This document shows positions 22,552-34,673 of a DNA stretch of 64,000 nt, one piece after another. The stretch covers positions 1,054,001 through 1,118,000 of the forward strand of contig SAXG01000008.1 in the NCBI GenBank assembly GCA_012932865.1, in the 5' to 3' direction. The position numbers were made by a program, and so were the translations under genes. The DNA comes from Amylostereum areolatum (Eukaryota; Basidiomycota; Agaricomycetes; Russulales; Stereaceae). Positions within the stretch are counted from its first letter, which is position 1; each line of letters opens with the position of its first letter. The notes under the pieces are model-generated. The model was not told the origin of the DNA, made no database searches, and was given only the letters and a program-made list of their open reading frames with translations.

Positions 22552-23944
22552 CTACACATTTCCGCGACGTGCCCGACGGTCAGCCAAGGTCTGTTGGTAC
22601 TGAGCCCACATTGCTGTGGCAATTGCCTCCCGTCTCGCACTCGCCGCATCGCCCTCTGACTGACCTGTCGCAGCATTTGGATTTGGCTGTGAATCACCGT
22701 GTACCGCCATAGGAGGCTCTTCGCGGAGAGGGATATTGAGCTCGGCCATGTGGCGGTCGGGCTCATGGACGCGGAGGAAGTTGTGGAGGAGACACAGTGC
22801 AAGTGGAATGAGGCACTGTACCCGTATCGTGTACTCGCAAGGTTCCTTTGCCATCTTGAACTCCCGCTTGAGAACACCAAATATCCGCTCAATGACATTC
22901 CGGAGCTGGGCATGACGGAGATTGAAGAGCTCCTCCTTGTTTTGAGGTCTGTTCTGTGTTCAGTTTTCCGGTAAGCGGAGAGAGCAAAAGGGCTTACGCT
23001 CGGTTGCCAATACCCCATTCTCGGAGGTGGTAGCGGATGTTGCGATATGGAACCAGCAAGGTTGCGCAACTCGCAAAACCTGCATCCGTCACCCAATACT
23101 TCCCTTCGGGAATCTTCAACCCGCCACGGCGTACTGCATGCTCGTACAATGCACTATCGGCAGCACTACCCTCCCATCCCACCATAACGAACACAAAGAA
23201 CATGGCAAAATCGCAAACGGCAAGCATATTCTGAGTAAGGCCTCCATCTCGATCCCGCCAGCGGCCACGCGTCCAAAATGGGGGGCAGACCCCCAAGTGA
23301 CTCCCATCAATTGCTCCGAGGCAGTCTTTGAAGAATGGCCAGAGTTTGGGATCATTGCGAATGCGAGGGGGGACAATGTTACCATCGGGAAGGGACATAT
23401 AGGTTGAACGGAATTTGGGAGAGATGATAGCGGAGAGGACCGCATGAAAGGACCTGAACCCGTTGTGGTTGTGTGAATACATGGCCAGATCAATCAAGAA
23501 AAACACGCACCGAGAGATGGACTCATTGCTCCTCTGAAAGCGCTCCCCCGTCTTTCTAATAGACTGGTTGGAGGCGGCCTGATACAAAAAAATGGCGAGC
23601 TGCTCCGCTGTGGATATGTATCGTCGTGGCCGAAGGTCACCCAATAGGATGAGATCCCTCTCAAGTCTCCGAAAAACAGGTGGGCGGACCACAATACTGT
23701 CCTTCATGCGATCCCGATGACCATCCAACATCTCCTGAACCCATTCCATTCCCGATAGTTTTGAGGTGTGGTAGGGTTCCGGGTTGAGTCGGTTCCAGGC
23801 TGCATCAATAGCGGTGATAGCAGCGGAGATGGTGACAACGATGACCGTGGCTGTGACGGCACGGCGGCGGCGGTCATCATGGATACGTTGTATGGGGAGG
23901 TTGGTGTGTAGACTTGTCTGTGCCGAGGTTCGTGTGCGCACCAT
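22552..23944 (-). CDS. Harbinger transposase (DDE, HARBI1/DDE_Tnp_4 type)
   Basis: Catalyses excision and insertion of the element. Exon 1 is 23944-22998, the intron 22997-22949, and exon 2 is 22948-22552; 447 residues, open throughout. Catalytic acids are visible in GAIDGSHLGV (first Asp), SAADSALYEHA (second Asp) and RNVIERIFGVLKREFK (Glu). The HARBI1-like context PEGKYWVTDAGFA and LVPYRNIRYHL precedes the last motif. An N-terminal helical region contains FYQAASNQSIRKTGERFQRS-like helix-turn-helix sequence. The start at 23944 gives MVRTRTSAQ. No inactivating change is seen. Confidence 0.9.
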
Positions 23945-24075
23945 GATGCCAGTATCAAGTGTCAACTTCCAGTAAACGAAGCGGTAACTTTTCGAGGAGC
24001 CACAACTTCTCACGTGATAATTTTAATACATGTACCGACAACTCCAACTTCAAAAGTTTACCGAACAGGCCCTAA

Positions 24076-24948
24076 GACTTGTCAACTTTGAAAGTTCATC
24101 ATTTCTAAAGCAAAAGTCTAGTTTTCGATTCCAACTTCGTGTTTTCATATGAGAACTTCAATCTACATAAGCATTGTCGTGAATGGCTTCATTTTCTGTT
24201 TTGCACATCCTGTGGAGCAATGCGCAGACACGAGATATAGCAGGGGGTTTAACACTGGGCATTGCAGCCTGTAAATTTGCAAAGTACGGTTACAACATAT
24301 GTAGGGGAGCGACAGCGCGGAGGCGTGGTGTGAGGGTGAGCCCAGCTATCAACACATCATCAAATATGGTAGGTCAGGTCGAGTCAGTTGCGGATGGGAG
24401 TGAGGGTGAGCGGCGAAAATTGAGAGCGTGAGCTCGGTCAGATATAGTACATACGGAAAGGTGTCAGCGGAACCAGCGTGAAAGGACAGTATGTGATACA
24501 TGACGAGAATGTTGCGAGTACGTGGAAGAGCGGTGAGAAGTACATTGCTAAGAGGAAAACATGTTAGCTTTCCGTCAGAGATAGAGGCATGACAGACCAT
24601 GGAACTTACATGATGGACGAGACTATGCGAGGGACAATCATTTTGAGGGCGAAACAGCTTGGGTTGATATGTTTATGCCTGAGCGGTGTTAGCGAAGCTG
24701 CCAATGCCAGATGTAGACACACGTACTGGTTTATCATATTATAGAGTCTTCCGTGACTCCCTAAGCTTGAACGTCAATAAAGTAAGCGGATCGGGAATTG
24801 GGATCGAGACACGTACCAGAGCGATTGCAACGGATACACGTGGTGAAATTTGTGAGGCGGGCAGTAATGGGTACACCTAGGAAGTAGGTTTGTCAGGCGT
24901 GCAACGGAAAATTGAAATATGAACACGAACAAAGCGATGGCTTGAAAC
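24076..24948. other. Spacer 3' of the HECT gene, possible small spliced ORF
   Basis: On the minus strand a chain of intervals with GTACGT or GTAAGT donors and CAG/TAG acceptors keeps a frame open from about 24840 to 24349, including KMIVPRIVSSI and NVLLTALPRTRNILVMYH. No family is recognised. It could be a small gene, 3' non-coding exons or chance. Confidence 0.25.
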
Positions 24949-27900
24949 TTAGACAATATTGAGAAGGGAGCTATCGAGCGAGCCCTCCATTGCGATGTCA
25001 AACTCGGTGACAATGTTGAGGTCCATTGGGATATCGGCGGTCAAGAAGATGGCGGTGGATGCATTGACGAGGAAGTCCATGCTGCCAAAGCATGCATGCG
25101 TCGACGTTAGATTCTAAAATGCGATCACAGTCAGTAAATTTCCGGAGATAATTATGACGAGAAACTTACCCCGGTGTCGTCGATGTAGGGTACGCAAACG
25201 AGCTAAAACAATGCGGGGTGAGTGGCAAAGAAAAATAAAGCAAGTCGATAGGAAAAGGTACCTTCAGCGACTCTCCGGCTGGAAGGCAGGGAGACCCCGT
25301 CATCGCACGTAGAAATCGTACAGCGCACTCGCTTCCTTCCCCACCAAGAAGCCAGCGAACCAACATGCTTCGTGCACGACCAGCCAGCATATCGTAATCG
25401 AGCGTGGGGTCAAGTGCAGGAGAGTCAGTGTCTTCCAGGTTAACTGGAGAGACGCGCACGAGGCGGATGACATCCTGAGGACGTTGAACTCTACGGCCAC
25501 CGTACAAAGCTTTGAGATAAGACTCAACCGCGGTGGTACCATCAAACAAGCCCATGAGGTCGACAGCATCAGAGATGCCAAGGTTGAGCCCCTCGCGAAC
25601 GGCAAGGACGCGGCGTTGGCGAGGATGGCCAATAGATTTGAAGTTGTAGCCGAAAACGAGAAACTGTCGGAAAGTGTCGCCAACCTCATTTATGGCCTCG
25701 CCCTCAAGTAGCCGCAACATGGAAGCCTAGTCATGGAAGAAGTTGAGAAGAGATGCTCGCCATAAAATAAATATGGCGTACCGTCGTGTTGGGGAACAGA
25801 GACTCTCCCGCGATCGTGCGCATTGGTTCGCGGTCAATGGTTAGGTCGAAGGTAACCTGCGCGTTTACCTCAACGCGAGGAGGTGGCCACAACCCCAACC
25901 GCTCATCGCAATCTTCCGCAACGGCGGTTACAAAGTCAATCCCTGCTGCCGCCCTCGCATCCCTAGTAAGAAGCCAGTGTACAAACATGGGGGAAAGGGT
26001 ACGTGGCACGACCTCCCAGGCAATCGCCATCGTGAACATGCAGCCTACGGTGCGAAGGTGAAGAGAATCCACAGGCGTAAGTTCAACCTGAAAGTCGGTG
26101 GGCTGGAGGCGGGGAGAACGCATGCCGTTAGGGAGGGTGATAAAGAGAGAGTCTGAGCGTGACCCCATCTTCTCCCACACAAGCTCCTCGAACAGAGACC
26201 ACATGGTGCGGAGAGCGCCGTTGCCTATTGCAGGACCACTAAAAAGAATTTGGTGAGTATAAAGTGAGCTGGCGCAGGACAAGCACGTACATGTGTACTC
26301 CAGGTGGACCAGCGAGAATACAGTCCGGAGTGAAGTTTTCAATCTGCGCACCAGGAAGAGAAAGATTGTCAACATCATCTCCAACCATCTCACGAGCGCA
26401 AGACCATAGCGCGAGGGCAGCGGATTGGGGCGGTGGTTGCACGGATTTGCACGCAAAGTCCTCCAGGCGGAGCTTGTGCCATTAATTGACCATGGAACGC
26501 TGCCAGCGGCGATCTGTCCACCGAAAGGTCAATCATATCATTGTCGTACGTTTCCGCGGCGAAGATGAAAGGGACCGGCGAAGGGTCACTAGTGATAGTG
26601 GATGAGATTTGAACCGTTGAATGTGGGGCAGGCGCCGGTGGATCCATGATAGTGATGGTGGCGGTCGGCACGGGGTCGAGAGGAAGAGATGACACTGATG
26701 AAGGTGTAGATGGGAGCGTGGTGGTCGAGGACGCGGGCGTTGTCCATGGCGTGGAGGATGAAGAGGTACAAGTTGACATGGTTTGTACAGAGGGAGAAAG
26801 GTCAAGCGTGTCCTGTGAAAAAGTCAGAAGACGTGAGAGCGATGATAAAGGGAGGCGTACCAGAGCTCCCATGGCTCCACTGCAGCGAGGGTTACACATG
26901 TTGTCGATGGGACTTGTCTGTTCATCACTGTCCGGCGTCAGGAAGCCCTTCCAGAGCCGATCCGACGTGCACCAACACCGTCCTGTAGGCGACAACGAGG
27001 GGATGGTAACGACACCTGCTTTTGGAACTATAAGAAGGCATTAACAACAGGTATCGGATAGTTGATATGGGGGAGAACGCACCAATAAAACCCAGAAAGT
27101 ATGATGCGTCAGGACCGTCCGAGTAGCGTCGAACACTAGCCATGAAGTCGGAAAACGTCAAAGTGCTTGTCGCTTTCTTGCCTGTTCCTATCTGAAGGAC
27201 GGCCGTCGTCCGCGAATCATCGGGAGCTTCTCGTTTGCATATGACGATATCGTAGCCCCAATTGATCGAGGAAGCTTGGTAGGGGACGCTACCAACGAGC
27301 GGCTCGTGGTTTGATGTCTGGTGGAGGTGCGCAATCGTGTCAAAGTGGAGGTTTTTCTGGGCCATGTGGTCGTGTAGGTGTTGGTTGATGTGTGGAGCGA
27401 CGAGGTCGGATTTGCGAATGGAGGCGGTGAACTCGAGATACAAATCCAAAGACAACGCGCGGTTCACAAACGCTTGTTGTTTGAACTTTACCGGCGCGTG
27501 GCACACTCCCATTGCCTCAAGCTCCGGGCAGGTACTGTCAAACTGAACAAAAACAGCATAAGAAAGAGGTGGATCAGATCAGCGAACTAACTCACAGCGC
27601 GAGGGAGGAAGACGAGGCCACAGCGAACATTTGTCGGCTTGTTCGACTTTTTATATGAACTCCCGGACGTTGAAGGTGCTTGCCCATAGGGATGGAAGGA
27701 GTACCGTGTCGCGTTGGGTATGGTGGTGTTGTGTTGGACAAACGTAGCCCTTGATTGGGAGGGATGCTGCGAGACGGAAAGCTGAGCCGTACTCATTGAT
27801 GGTGGAGCTGGGCCATGGGTTTGTGGGCGCGACATAATAGCAGGAGGGGTCGGGTTGGGTGCCGCTAGAGACGAATTTGACAATTGGTGGTGCGGCCGCC

Positions 27901-28401
27901 AAGCATCGATGCTAGGTACAAACACCTCTGTAGTAGGTGCGCTGTGGAGCTGAAACGGCGGTGGTGGTAAAGCGGTGGGACGCGGCATGTTGTGAGAGGC
28001 AGGGGTCTGGATAGAGGTCGTGCAGAAACCGTGTTCCAGGTACATCAGTCCGCATTGAATACATGGGGAGTTCAGGGTAATCGTGGACGGACGAGTCATC
28101 TTTACAAGCCATATATCAGCACATTTGAATATCATGGCAGAATCAAAACTTAACGTACCACGAAGAAGCAAGACAGCAGATTGTGTCCGCAACGACGAGG
28201 CGTGAGATCATGCAAATCCTGTGCATGTCCACAGGTACCGCAGACACTCGATGATCCCTAAAATCAAAGAATAAACAACTTAACTCGCCGCGGAGAAATG
28301 TAACGCACCGGTGGTACAGCCACGCACTGAGCCACGCAGGGCGCCGTCTCCGATAAACCGGAGCACCGTCCGGTATGAAATGCCATTGGAAGGGAAGACA
28401 T
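24949..28401 (-). CDS. HECT-domain ubiquitin ligase-like protein, intact
   Basis: About 970 residues from roughly ten exons, all in phase from the ATG at 28401 to the TAA at 24951-24949. The N-terminal part has two cysteine clusters, VCGTCGHAQDLHDL...RRCGHNLLSC and SPCIQCGLMYLEHGFC, which look like zinc sites. A low-complexity linker and a central conserved region follow. The C-terminal third is a HECT lobe: MWSLFEELVWEKM, LHLRTVGCMFTMAIAWEVVP, VRFLRAMTGSPCLPAG, and the catalytic cysteine in STHACFGSMDF, about 48 residues from the end. HECT proteins transfer ubiquitin through that cysteine. Its position inside a transposon nest suggests it is, or was, cargo of a mobile element rather than a core host ligase. 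Confidence 0.8.
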
Positions 28402-28696
28402 GACTTTCTGAAAGAGTGTCAGTATGTTTATGGTGGCGTGAAGCAGAGCAGATGTAGTTTTGTAAAGCAGACGAAAACTCACTGTCGATGATTTACACCC
28501 TCACGTTCAGACGCAAAGGGACCCGTGAAATTTTGTGGAAAAAGGGAGGCAGCACAGGGAGAGATTCTAAAAACGAGTGACCGGGTTGAAAAGACAGAGA
28601 CGGGTCCGGGGGAGGGAGCGCAAAGGACGGCACCAGACGGTGGGATCGCAAGAGCCAAGCGGAGACGCGTCAACGCGTTTTGTAGCGCGTCCTCAT

Positions 28697-29417
28697 AGGC
28701 CCCCCCCTAATGCCCATAACAGTTATATCCAAATGCCAACGGAACTGGTTGAAATTCTGGCCTCATCTCCGATCCGAGCGCGGACGGAAGGGCCAAAATT
28801 CGGGCGAATGTTGCATCCAAAGTGCGGACGGAAGGGGTCCGTCTGACACGAGGTCCGATCCGCATGCGGACGGACACTTGAGGGGACTTGGTGAAAACCT
28901 CCGGTGTCTCGACCGCCCGCGGCGATGATAGGTCTGTCAACGAGTTCTCTGTGACAGGTACTAGGGGTGGCAGTTCCTCTGTGAGGTCGCGATGTGCGAG
29001 AATACACAGTGTGAGGATTGTAGGTGTCCGCAAAAATCTCCCTCCGTGCTCGAAACAATCGACTACCGCAAAATACATATTAAGTATTGTGTATCGTGTG
29101 CTATGTACTGTACAATTTTATAAACTAGAGAGTACAGGCGATGAATCTATGCTGTGAAGCTCTAGTTCCGAAGCGGCACTGGCGTGGTGGTTCAAATCAT
29201 GCAGACAGGTGCTGCTTGTGAGGTGGTATCCTCCAATGCGGACGGACAAAGGTCCATCCTATCTTGTATCCCGAATGCGGACGGGATCGGCCAAAAAACG
29301 GAGGTCATATCCATATCGCTGACGGAAGCCGGCAAAATCTGCCAAAATGTGTGCTGACGGAAGTGCCAAAAGTTCAGGATTTTCGGATATAACCATTATG
29401 GGCATTAGGGGGGGGCC
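28697..29417. mobile_element. Non-autonomous hAT-type element (MITE-like), 721 bp
   Basis: The ends are inverted over about 33 bp with two or three mismatches. The left begins AGGCCCCCCCTAATGCCCAT and the right is its complement. The 8-bp target duplication GTCCTCAT flanks both sides (28689-28696 and 29418-29425). The interior has repeated GCGGACGGA motifs in direct and inverted form near both ends, as hAT subterminal sites have, and no transposase. Confidence 0.85.
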
Positions 29418-29425
29418 TGTCCTCA

Positions 29426-31640
29426 TCTGTCCTCATTCGGAGTTTTGCGCGCAACCGGGCTGCATCAAGCTGGAGCCCATGCGTGCCTCAGTCGCTGAAC
29501 ATCGGATATGTTGAACCTTAGGTTATGCTACCACCGGGTTTGAAGCAATAGTAGTCCGCTCGTACGTATCTAGAACCACGCCCGCGCACTCAACCAGTGA
29601 CGGAATTGGACTGGAAAACATGAGGCTGAACATCAGATAGAAGCCGAGAAGCGTAGTGAACAGACGCACCTGACTGCCTCGTGGTTGCGCCCGCTGTCCG
29701 ACCAACCTCCTGTACCCTGGCACGTCGATCATGACGTCGAGCTGTACATGCATCCGACATCGAGGACCGTAACCTGTCCGAGCGAAGCCAGCCCCTCGCA
29801 GGGCATGAGGCAGGCATGAACGACACCTTTTACGGCGGTTTGTCACGGGTTTATTTCTCGTACGTCTTCGGCACGCCCAGCATGACCCAGGATGTGAAGG
29901 CGACGGGGTCCACCGCAAGGCCGACGACCTGTCCGAACCACACCAGCACGTCGCCGAGGCTTGGATGCATGAGGTGAGCCCGGACTACGCGTACTTATTC
30001 GGCGTTTTGTCGTCACCTTGCATGTGCTGACCGTCTCCAAGCACACCAAGGGCCAGTTCAGGAGCTCAGGAAGAGGGGCCGACGGCGACAGTGTAACACG
30101 TGGCTACGAATGACAGTCACCACGTCACAAAAGGTGGTTTGTATATTCATGACTTGGGCGCCCTCGCATCTCGACATCCCGACGTTTTACTTTGCAAGTT
30201 CAATTGTGCCGCGTGCGCCACCGACATCCGTTCCCTCGCTCTTTATCCCGTCCATCCCGTCCGTCCCGTGCTCTTCGATGCAACCCACACCCTTAAGAGA
30301 CAAAGACCGTGCCCTCATCAAGCATATTGTCCTCCAAGGTCGCGCCTCACTCTCGCTGGCACCGAACAGCGTCACCCAGCTGCCAGCTCATCACGCCCAA
30401 GTTCATTGCCACAAGTGCGTGTCTTTCTCTCTTTCCGTTGATCTATTTTTATACGATCCGCCTTCCCGTCTAGCCGTCAAAATACCCGTACGCCTGGATC
30501 CTCGAGAGCAACAGTGTCGTGTATATCCACACCGGGACTTCGTATCGTAAGTCACAACTACTCCTCTGACTCCACATTTCATCTTTCTCAATTGCCTACA
30601 CCACCTACATCTGCATCCACAGCCACAAACTACGCAGGATCGTCGGCATCGCGTTGACAATACGCATGGGTAAATGAGCGTACAGACGCAACCGTACCTT
30701 CCAGCCGTACAACGGCAAGGGTTGAGGAGATCTACACTCGGTGAGCTCGTCCCGACTATCTGATTTGTGTGGAGAAGTAATCAGTCGTCCCCTCACGCGT
30801 CGTCGCACAGTCCTCTCACACCACCACGTCGCATGTCGCAATTGCCCTATCTCACGTCACCGGCGGCACCAACGTCCTGCGCCCGCTCTTCCGCCTCTTC
30901 AACAGCAGTCTCAGTTTGCTTCAGGATGACGGTGAGCGGTCCACTACCTCTAACAGACGAATGGACTCATACTTCAACTCTCAGGGCCCTCTCCTTCATC
31001 ACCCCCCGACGCGCGCCTTTTCCTTCACGTGTTACGCGACGGGCGGAGTCTACTCGTGCGCTGCACGTAGCAACAACGTCCGTCGCGTTTTCCGTGGAGG
31101 TACGTGACCAGCCTTCCTAAAAGGGAGAGCATGGTAAGCTCTGATATTCCTGCACTCCCGAGAAGGAACTCACTACAACGTGGGCAGGTTCGTATAGATG
31201 TGATACGCCGCTCCCTCCCCCCACGGTGACGAAGCGTCGGCGCGAAAAAGACTCTGTTTCGACCGCCACTCCTCCCACCTGTGCTCTTCAAGTGCCTGCC
31301 TTTCTCCGCGCATCGTAGGCTGGGGCTCACAACAGGATATCGATGGGTTCCCGTCCGTCCCCGGTGCGCGTATATTGCCTTCTTGCTAATATTGTCTCTT
31401 CTAATCGACTTTGTCCACACAGAAGCAAGTCTATGGAGCGCCGCGGCGTGTACACGAAGTTCAATTCCGCAAAGCTGCTGTCCTCGCGCACAATGACGTC
31501 GACTGTCTTCGACCACCAACGGGTACACGCGCCCGCTCGGGAACATATCCGACCACAGATAGCTGACCGGCGCGCCGAATAAGGAGGGCAAGATCCAGCC
31601 GAGGCGGGAGACAGGGTGTTGCTATTGTCGAGTGCGTACC
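29426..31640. other. Degenerate sequence, gene relics
   Basis: No intact gene. Frames change repeatedly. On the minus strand at about 31290-31620, pieces such as LGWILPSLFGAPVSYLWSDMFPSG in one frame and SSFAELNFVYTPRRS in another read like one broken protein. The part from about 30640 is related to 32300-32965. Confidence 0.4.
30640..31110 (+). repeat. Degenerate duplicated segment, copy 1
   Basis: Shares with 32300-32965 the order GGTGAGCTYGTC, ATCTGA, CACCACCACGTC, then CTAACAGACGAATGGACTCA-like and GGGCCCTCTC blocks. A GACGGGCGGAGTCTACTCGTGC block aligned with GACGGAGTCCGCTCGTGC and GTCCGTYGCGTT complete the pattern. Sequence identity is moderate and neither copy holds a frame. Confidence 0.55.
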
Positions 31641-31705
31641 CTTGTTTCTCCTATCGCTTTTCTTATCTCACATTCTGACGTCTCATCTAGGCGATAACAC
31701 ATCCA

Positions 31706-32330
31706 TATGTCGGAATTTACAAGCCCAACAACTATATCTACGCGCAGGGAATTCGTATCGCACGACCTCCCGAAGTCTGGGACAGCATCGCCCGCGCTAC
31801 TTCCCCCGAACCTGGCTATCTGTCTCCTCCTTCCACCGCGACGGCGCCTCTCGCCACATCTCTCACACGCTCGACGTCTACAGGCTCGGCGAAGACTTGA
31901 AAACCATCGCCCACTCCATGGACGTGTTCGACAGCGTCGAAGCCGACCCCGTCTTCGCCCGGAGCGTCAAGGCCCTCCCGCCTCCATTGGTCGTACGAGG
32001 GCGGCGAGATGTTGAATCCCATGGCCAGTACGTTCCCTCGCCACGTCTTCGAGCGCGGGCTGACTTCCTTCCAGGGATCTTCCGCAAGTTCAAGACCCTC
32101 AAGCGCTTTACCCTGCACGCCGAAGATGACGACGGATTCGCGGACGTCCGCACCGTGCTCGATGCGAACGCGCGCACGCTCACGCCGAGCGCGACCACTG
32201 TCTTCGGACCATGTCACCGAGGGCCGCCACACCTTCCTCCCGCACCTTGCCGACTTCCGCTTCGTGCCCGTCGGACACGACAACTTGCTTCTGACTGTGC
32301 GGGAGGAATTACAAGCTGGGTGAGCTTGTC
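31706..32330 (+). pseudogene. F-box-like protein relic
   Basis: Broken pieces in three frames resemble an agaricomycete F-box/leucine-rich gene: LPPNLAICLL, VSSFHRDGASRHISHTLDVYRL with MDVFDSVEADPVFARSVKAL, RLHWSYEGGEM, and KFKTLKRFTLHAEDDDGFADV with VLDANARTL. Their order is collinear, but joining them needs frame changes without splice sites. F-box proteins recruit substrates to SCF ubiquitin ligases. The assignment rests on pattern memory only. Confidence 0.5.
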
Positions 32331-32965
32331 TTGGACATCTGACTCGTGTCAAAGACTATGCGATGGTTCTCTACGCGTTCTCGTACACCACCACGTCAAC
32401 CGTCGCCACCTGCCCCATTTTTCGATGAGAAAATCCAACTTCGCTTCCCCGCTCAGAACACGACGCCGGTGTGCATTCCCTCGCAGCGCTACAGCGGGAG
32501 AGGTGACTTCCCTACTCTACTCGTTGCCAACGACGTCCTTGACCTTGGATCTTGAACAGCGCTCGGCATCGACTCGTCGCTCCGTCGTTCTCCGCCTTCA
32601 CTCCCGCGCGTTAGACGCATTTTTGCATGCACATTTGACAGCGTCTGCGGTGATGCCAACGTCTTACACCCGCCCCTCCAAACCTTCGCGGCTCCGGTAT
32701 ACGTCAGCCCCGCCGCGGGGCGGCTTCGTGTGTGGTGGGGAACTAGTGTTGAGTACTCCGTTACCTCGAACAGACGCATACATTCACACTTCTTCCCGGG
32801 CCCTCTCGTCCGCAGTGTTTCCTGCCTCCACGCGATACGTGGCCGACGGAGTCCGCTCGTGCACTCCGCACATGACAACGATGTCCGTTGCGTTCAACGG
32901 TATCGCCGACGTCCTTCGCCTGCCTTTCCACGCCTTCGCGAGCAGTTCCAATCTGCGTCGTCCCT
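32300..32965 (+). repeat. Degenerate duplicated segment, copy 2
   Basis: Direct-orientation relative of 30640-31110 (shared blocks listed there), starting near the GGTGAGCTTGTC after the F-box relic. No open gene. Confidence 0.55.
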
Positions 32966-33593
32966 GACGCAGACGGCTCTGTTCGGCGACTGGAAGAACG
33001 GTGAGTAGTTCGCGTTCTCGAACAGAAGCGGAGACTTACGCTTCTCCCAGGGAACTCCCCTTTACCACCTCGAATCCTTTCTCTTCTCTGAGTGCTAAAT
33101 GACGAGCGAAGCTCGCTCCGGGGCGTGATGCATGCGCATCGTAAGCTGCTCTCATTGGCACAAAATTGGCATGTGTGTGGTGCGCTTCCCCCGTTCGCTT
33201 GTCCCGTCTCTCCTGACTGACTGGCTGTGTGCAGAATCGGGACAGCAGACACGAGCCTCCATATCCCAAAGCTAGAACCCTCGCAGAGAGTGGTGCACCT
33301 TGCACACACGGAAGGTGGTCAATGTGCCACTGGTAATGCCACCGTGTTGATGTGCGCGTGTGCGTTTGCGCTGCATGACCCCCGACCTTTGAGGTATGCT
33401 GTGCGACCTCGTTACAGTAGAATTGAAGCTATAGAATACGGCTGGGAATTTATCGGATGAGGGGAAAGACGAAAGCGGTGCAGTCCGAGGCGTTAGCTCT
33501 GCGCATCGCGGCGCGGCTTTGCTATTGCATGGCTTAACCGCCATTCACAACTGACTTTCCAGTTGTTCAAGCTTTCCTCAAACCCTTGTCCCC
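32966..33593. other. Spacer before integrase gene
   Basis: No supported gene. The last 70 bp before the integrase ATG are pyrimidine-rich, consistent with its promoter. Confidence 0.35.
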
Positions 33594-34673
33594 ATGGCCG
33601 CCCCTGTAATTGTGGACAACATTCTGCAAGCCTACCGTGCCCTCTCTTATAGAGTCGATCGCGCGCTGCACACCCAGCTTGGAGATGCCGCTCGTCTCGG
33701 GGTCCAGATCAGGGAATGCACGGAGTTGCTCACCGACTTGCACCAAGTGCGTGGTTTCTTTCGTTAAAGTTGAAGATCTCTCTAACTGTTGAAAACACAC
33801 AGAACCAACATGTTATTCAACCAGTGGATCATCAAATCATGGTAGACAGTGTCGGCTTCATGCTTGAAGAACTGAACACGGCCACGACCGCGTCGTCTGA
33901 CGCACCCGATATCCTCCCCCCGCTCCTTGGCGAACTCGTTCATATCGACGGTCCTGGACGTCCGCGCATCAATATCGACCCGGCGATCCTCTCTTTGATG
34001 TCAACTGGTCGCTCGTGTGCCACGGATGCTGCCCGGTTCTTCAACTGCGACCCTCGCACTATTCGTCGACGGCGAATTGAATACGGACTCGCTCAGCCCG
34101 GCCCCTCCGTGTTCACAGAGCACGAGCAGGACGATGGCACCTTCTCGCGAACCTACCAGTCTGGCGTCTCAAGCAATCTCTCCCAGCTCACCGACCATGA
34201 ATTGGATGAGAAAATCCTGTCCATATACCATCAATTCCCCTCCTTCGGCCGGAGAATGATCGACGGGTATCTCATCGAAATCGGAGAGCGTGTTCCTCGC
34301 CAACGCATCCTGGACTCGTACCGCCGCATTGTCGGTCCCTCGACGCGTACATTTGCGCCTCGGCGCCTCGTTCGTCGTGTTTATTCGGTCCCTGGTCCAA
34401 ACTCACTCTGGCATCATGACGGCCAGCATGGTACGACACTTTCCTCGACATATCTAGTATTACATGCTCATCTATCTGTAGGCCTCATACGCTGGAAAAT
34501 TGTCATGCACGGGTTTATAGATGGCTACTCCCGTTTCGTCCTCGGAATCCAGGCCAGCGACAACAACCGCGCAAGTACCGTCTTCGAGCTGTTCGAAGCC
34601 ATCACCGCGATCTTTGGGTACCCAAGTCGGCTTCGTGGTGATCATGGCACGGAAAACTTCTATGTTGCTGGAC
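33594..34673 (+). pseudogene. Integrase-core (rve/DDE) gene, 5' part, interrupted by hAT insertion
   Basis: Exon 1 is 33594-33746 and exon 2 starts at 33803; an intron follows QHG at about 34432. The N-terminal helices include a helix-turn-helix region (STGRSCATDAARFFNCDPRTIRRRRIEYGL). The segment LTDHELDEKILSIYHQFPSFGRRMIDGYL precedes the catalytic core. The first Asp is in SLWHHDGQH, the DGYSRFVLGIQASDNNRAS motif follows, and the second acid is in RLRGDHGTEN. This matches the eukaryotic integrase-core family that is heavily amplified in agaricomycetes and fish. The frame is open up to GGAC at 34673, where the hAT element begins; the reading frame resumes after 41692. Confidence 0.85.

Larger units (their letters stand above)
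20965..24072. mobile_element. PIF/Harbinger DNA transposon, 3.1 kb, apparently complete
   Basis: Perfect 28-bp terminal inverted repeats at 20965-20992 and 24045-24072 (left end begins GGGCCTGTTCGGTAAAC). The 3-bp target duplication TAA flanks both sides (20962-20964, 24073-24075). Inside are the two divisions expected of the superfamily: a Myb/SANT-like protein rightward and a DDE nuclease leftward, arranged tail to tail. Both frames are open. TAA duplication plus two-gene content makes the class assignment firm. Confidence 0.92.

Noticed and set aside
24949..28401. Treating the minus-strand open frames here as several separate small genes
   Set aside because: They join in phase through standard introns into one HECT protein with motifs in correct order.
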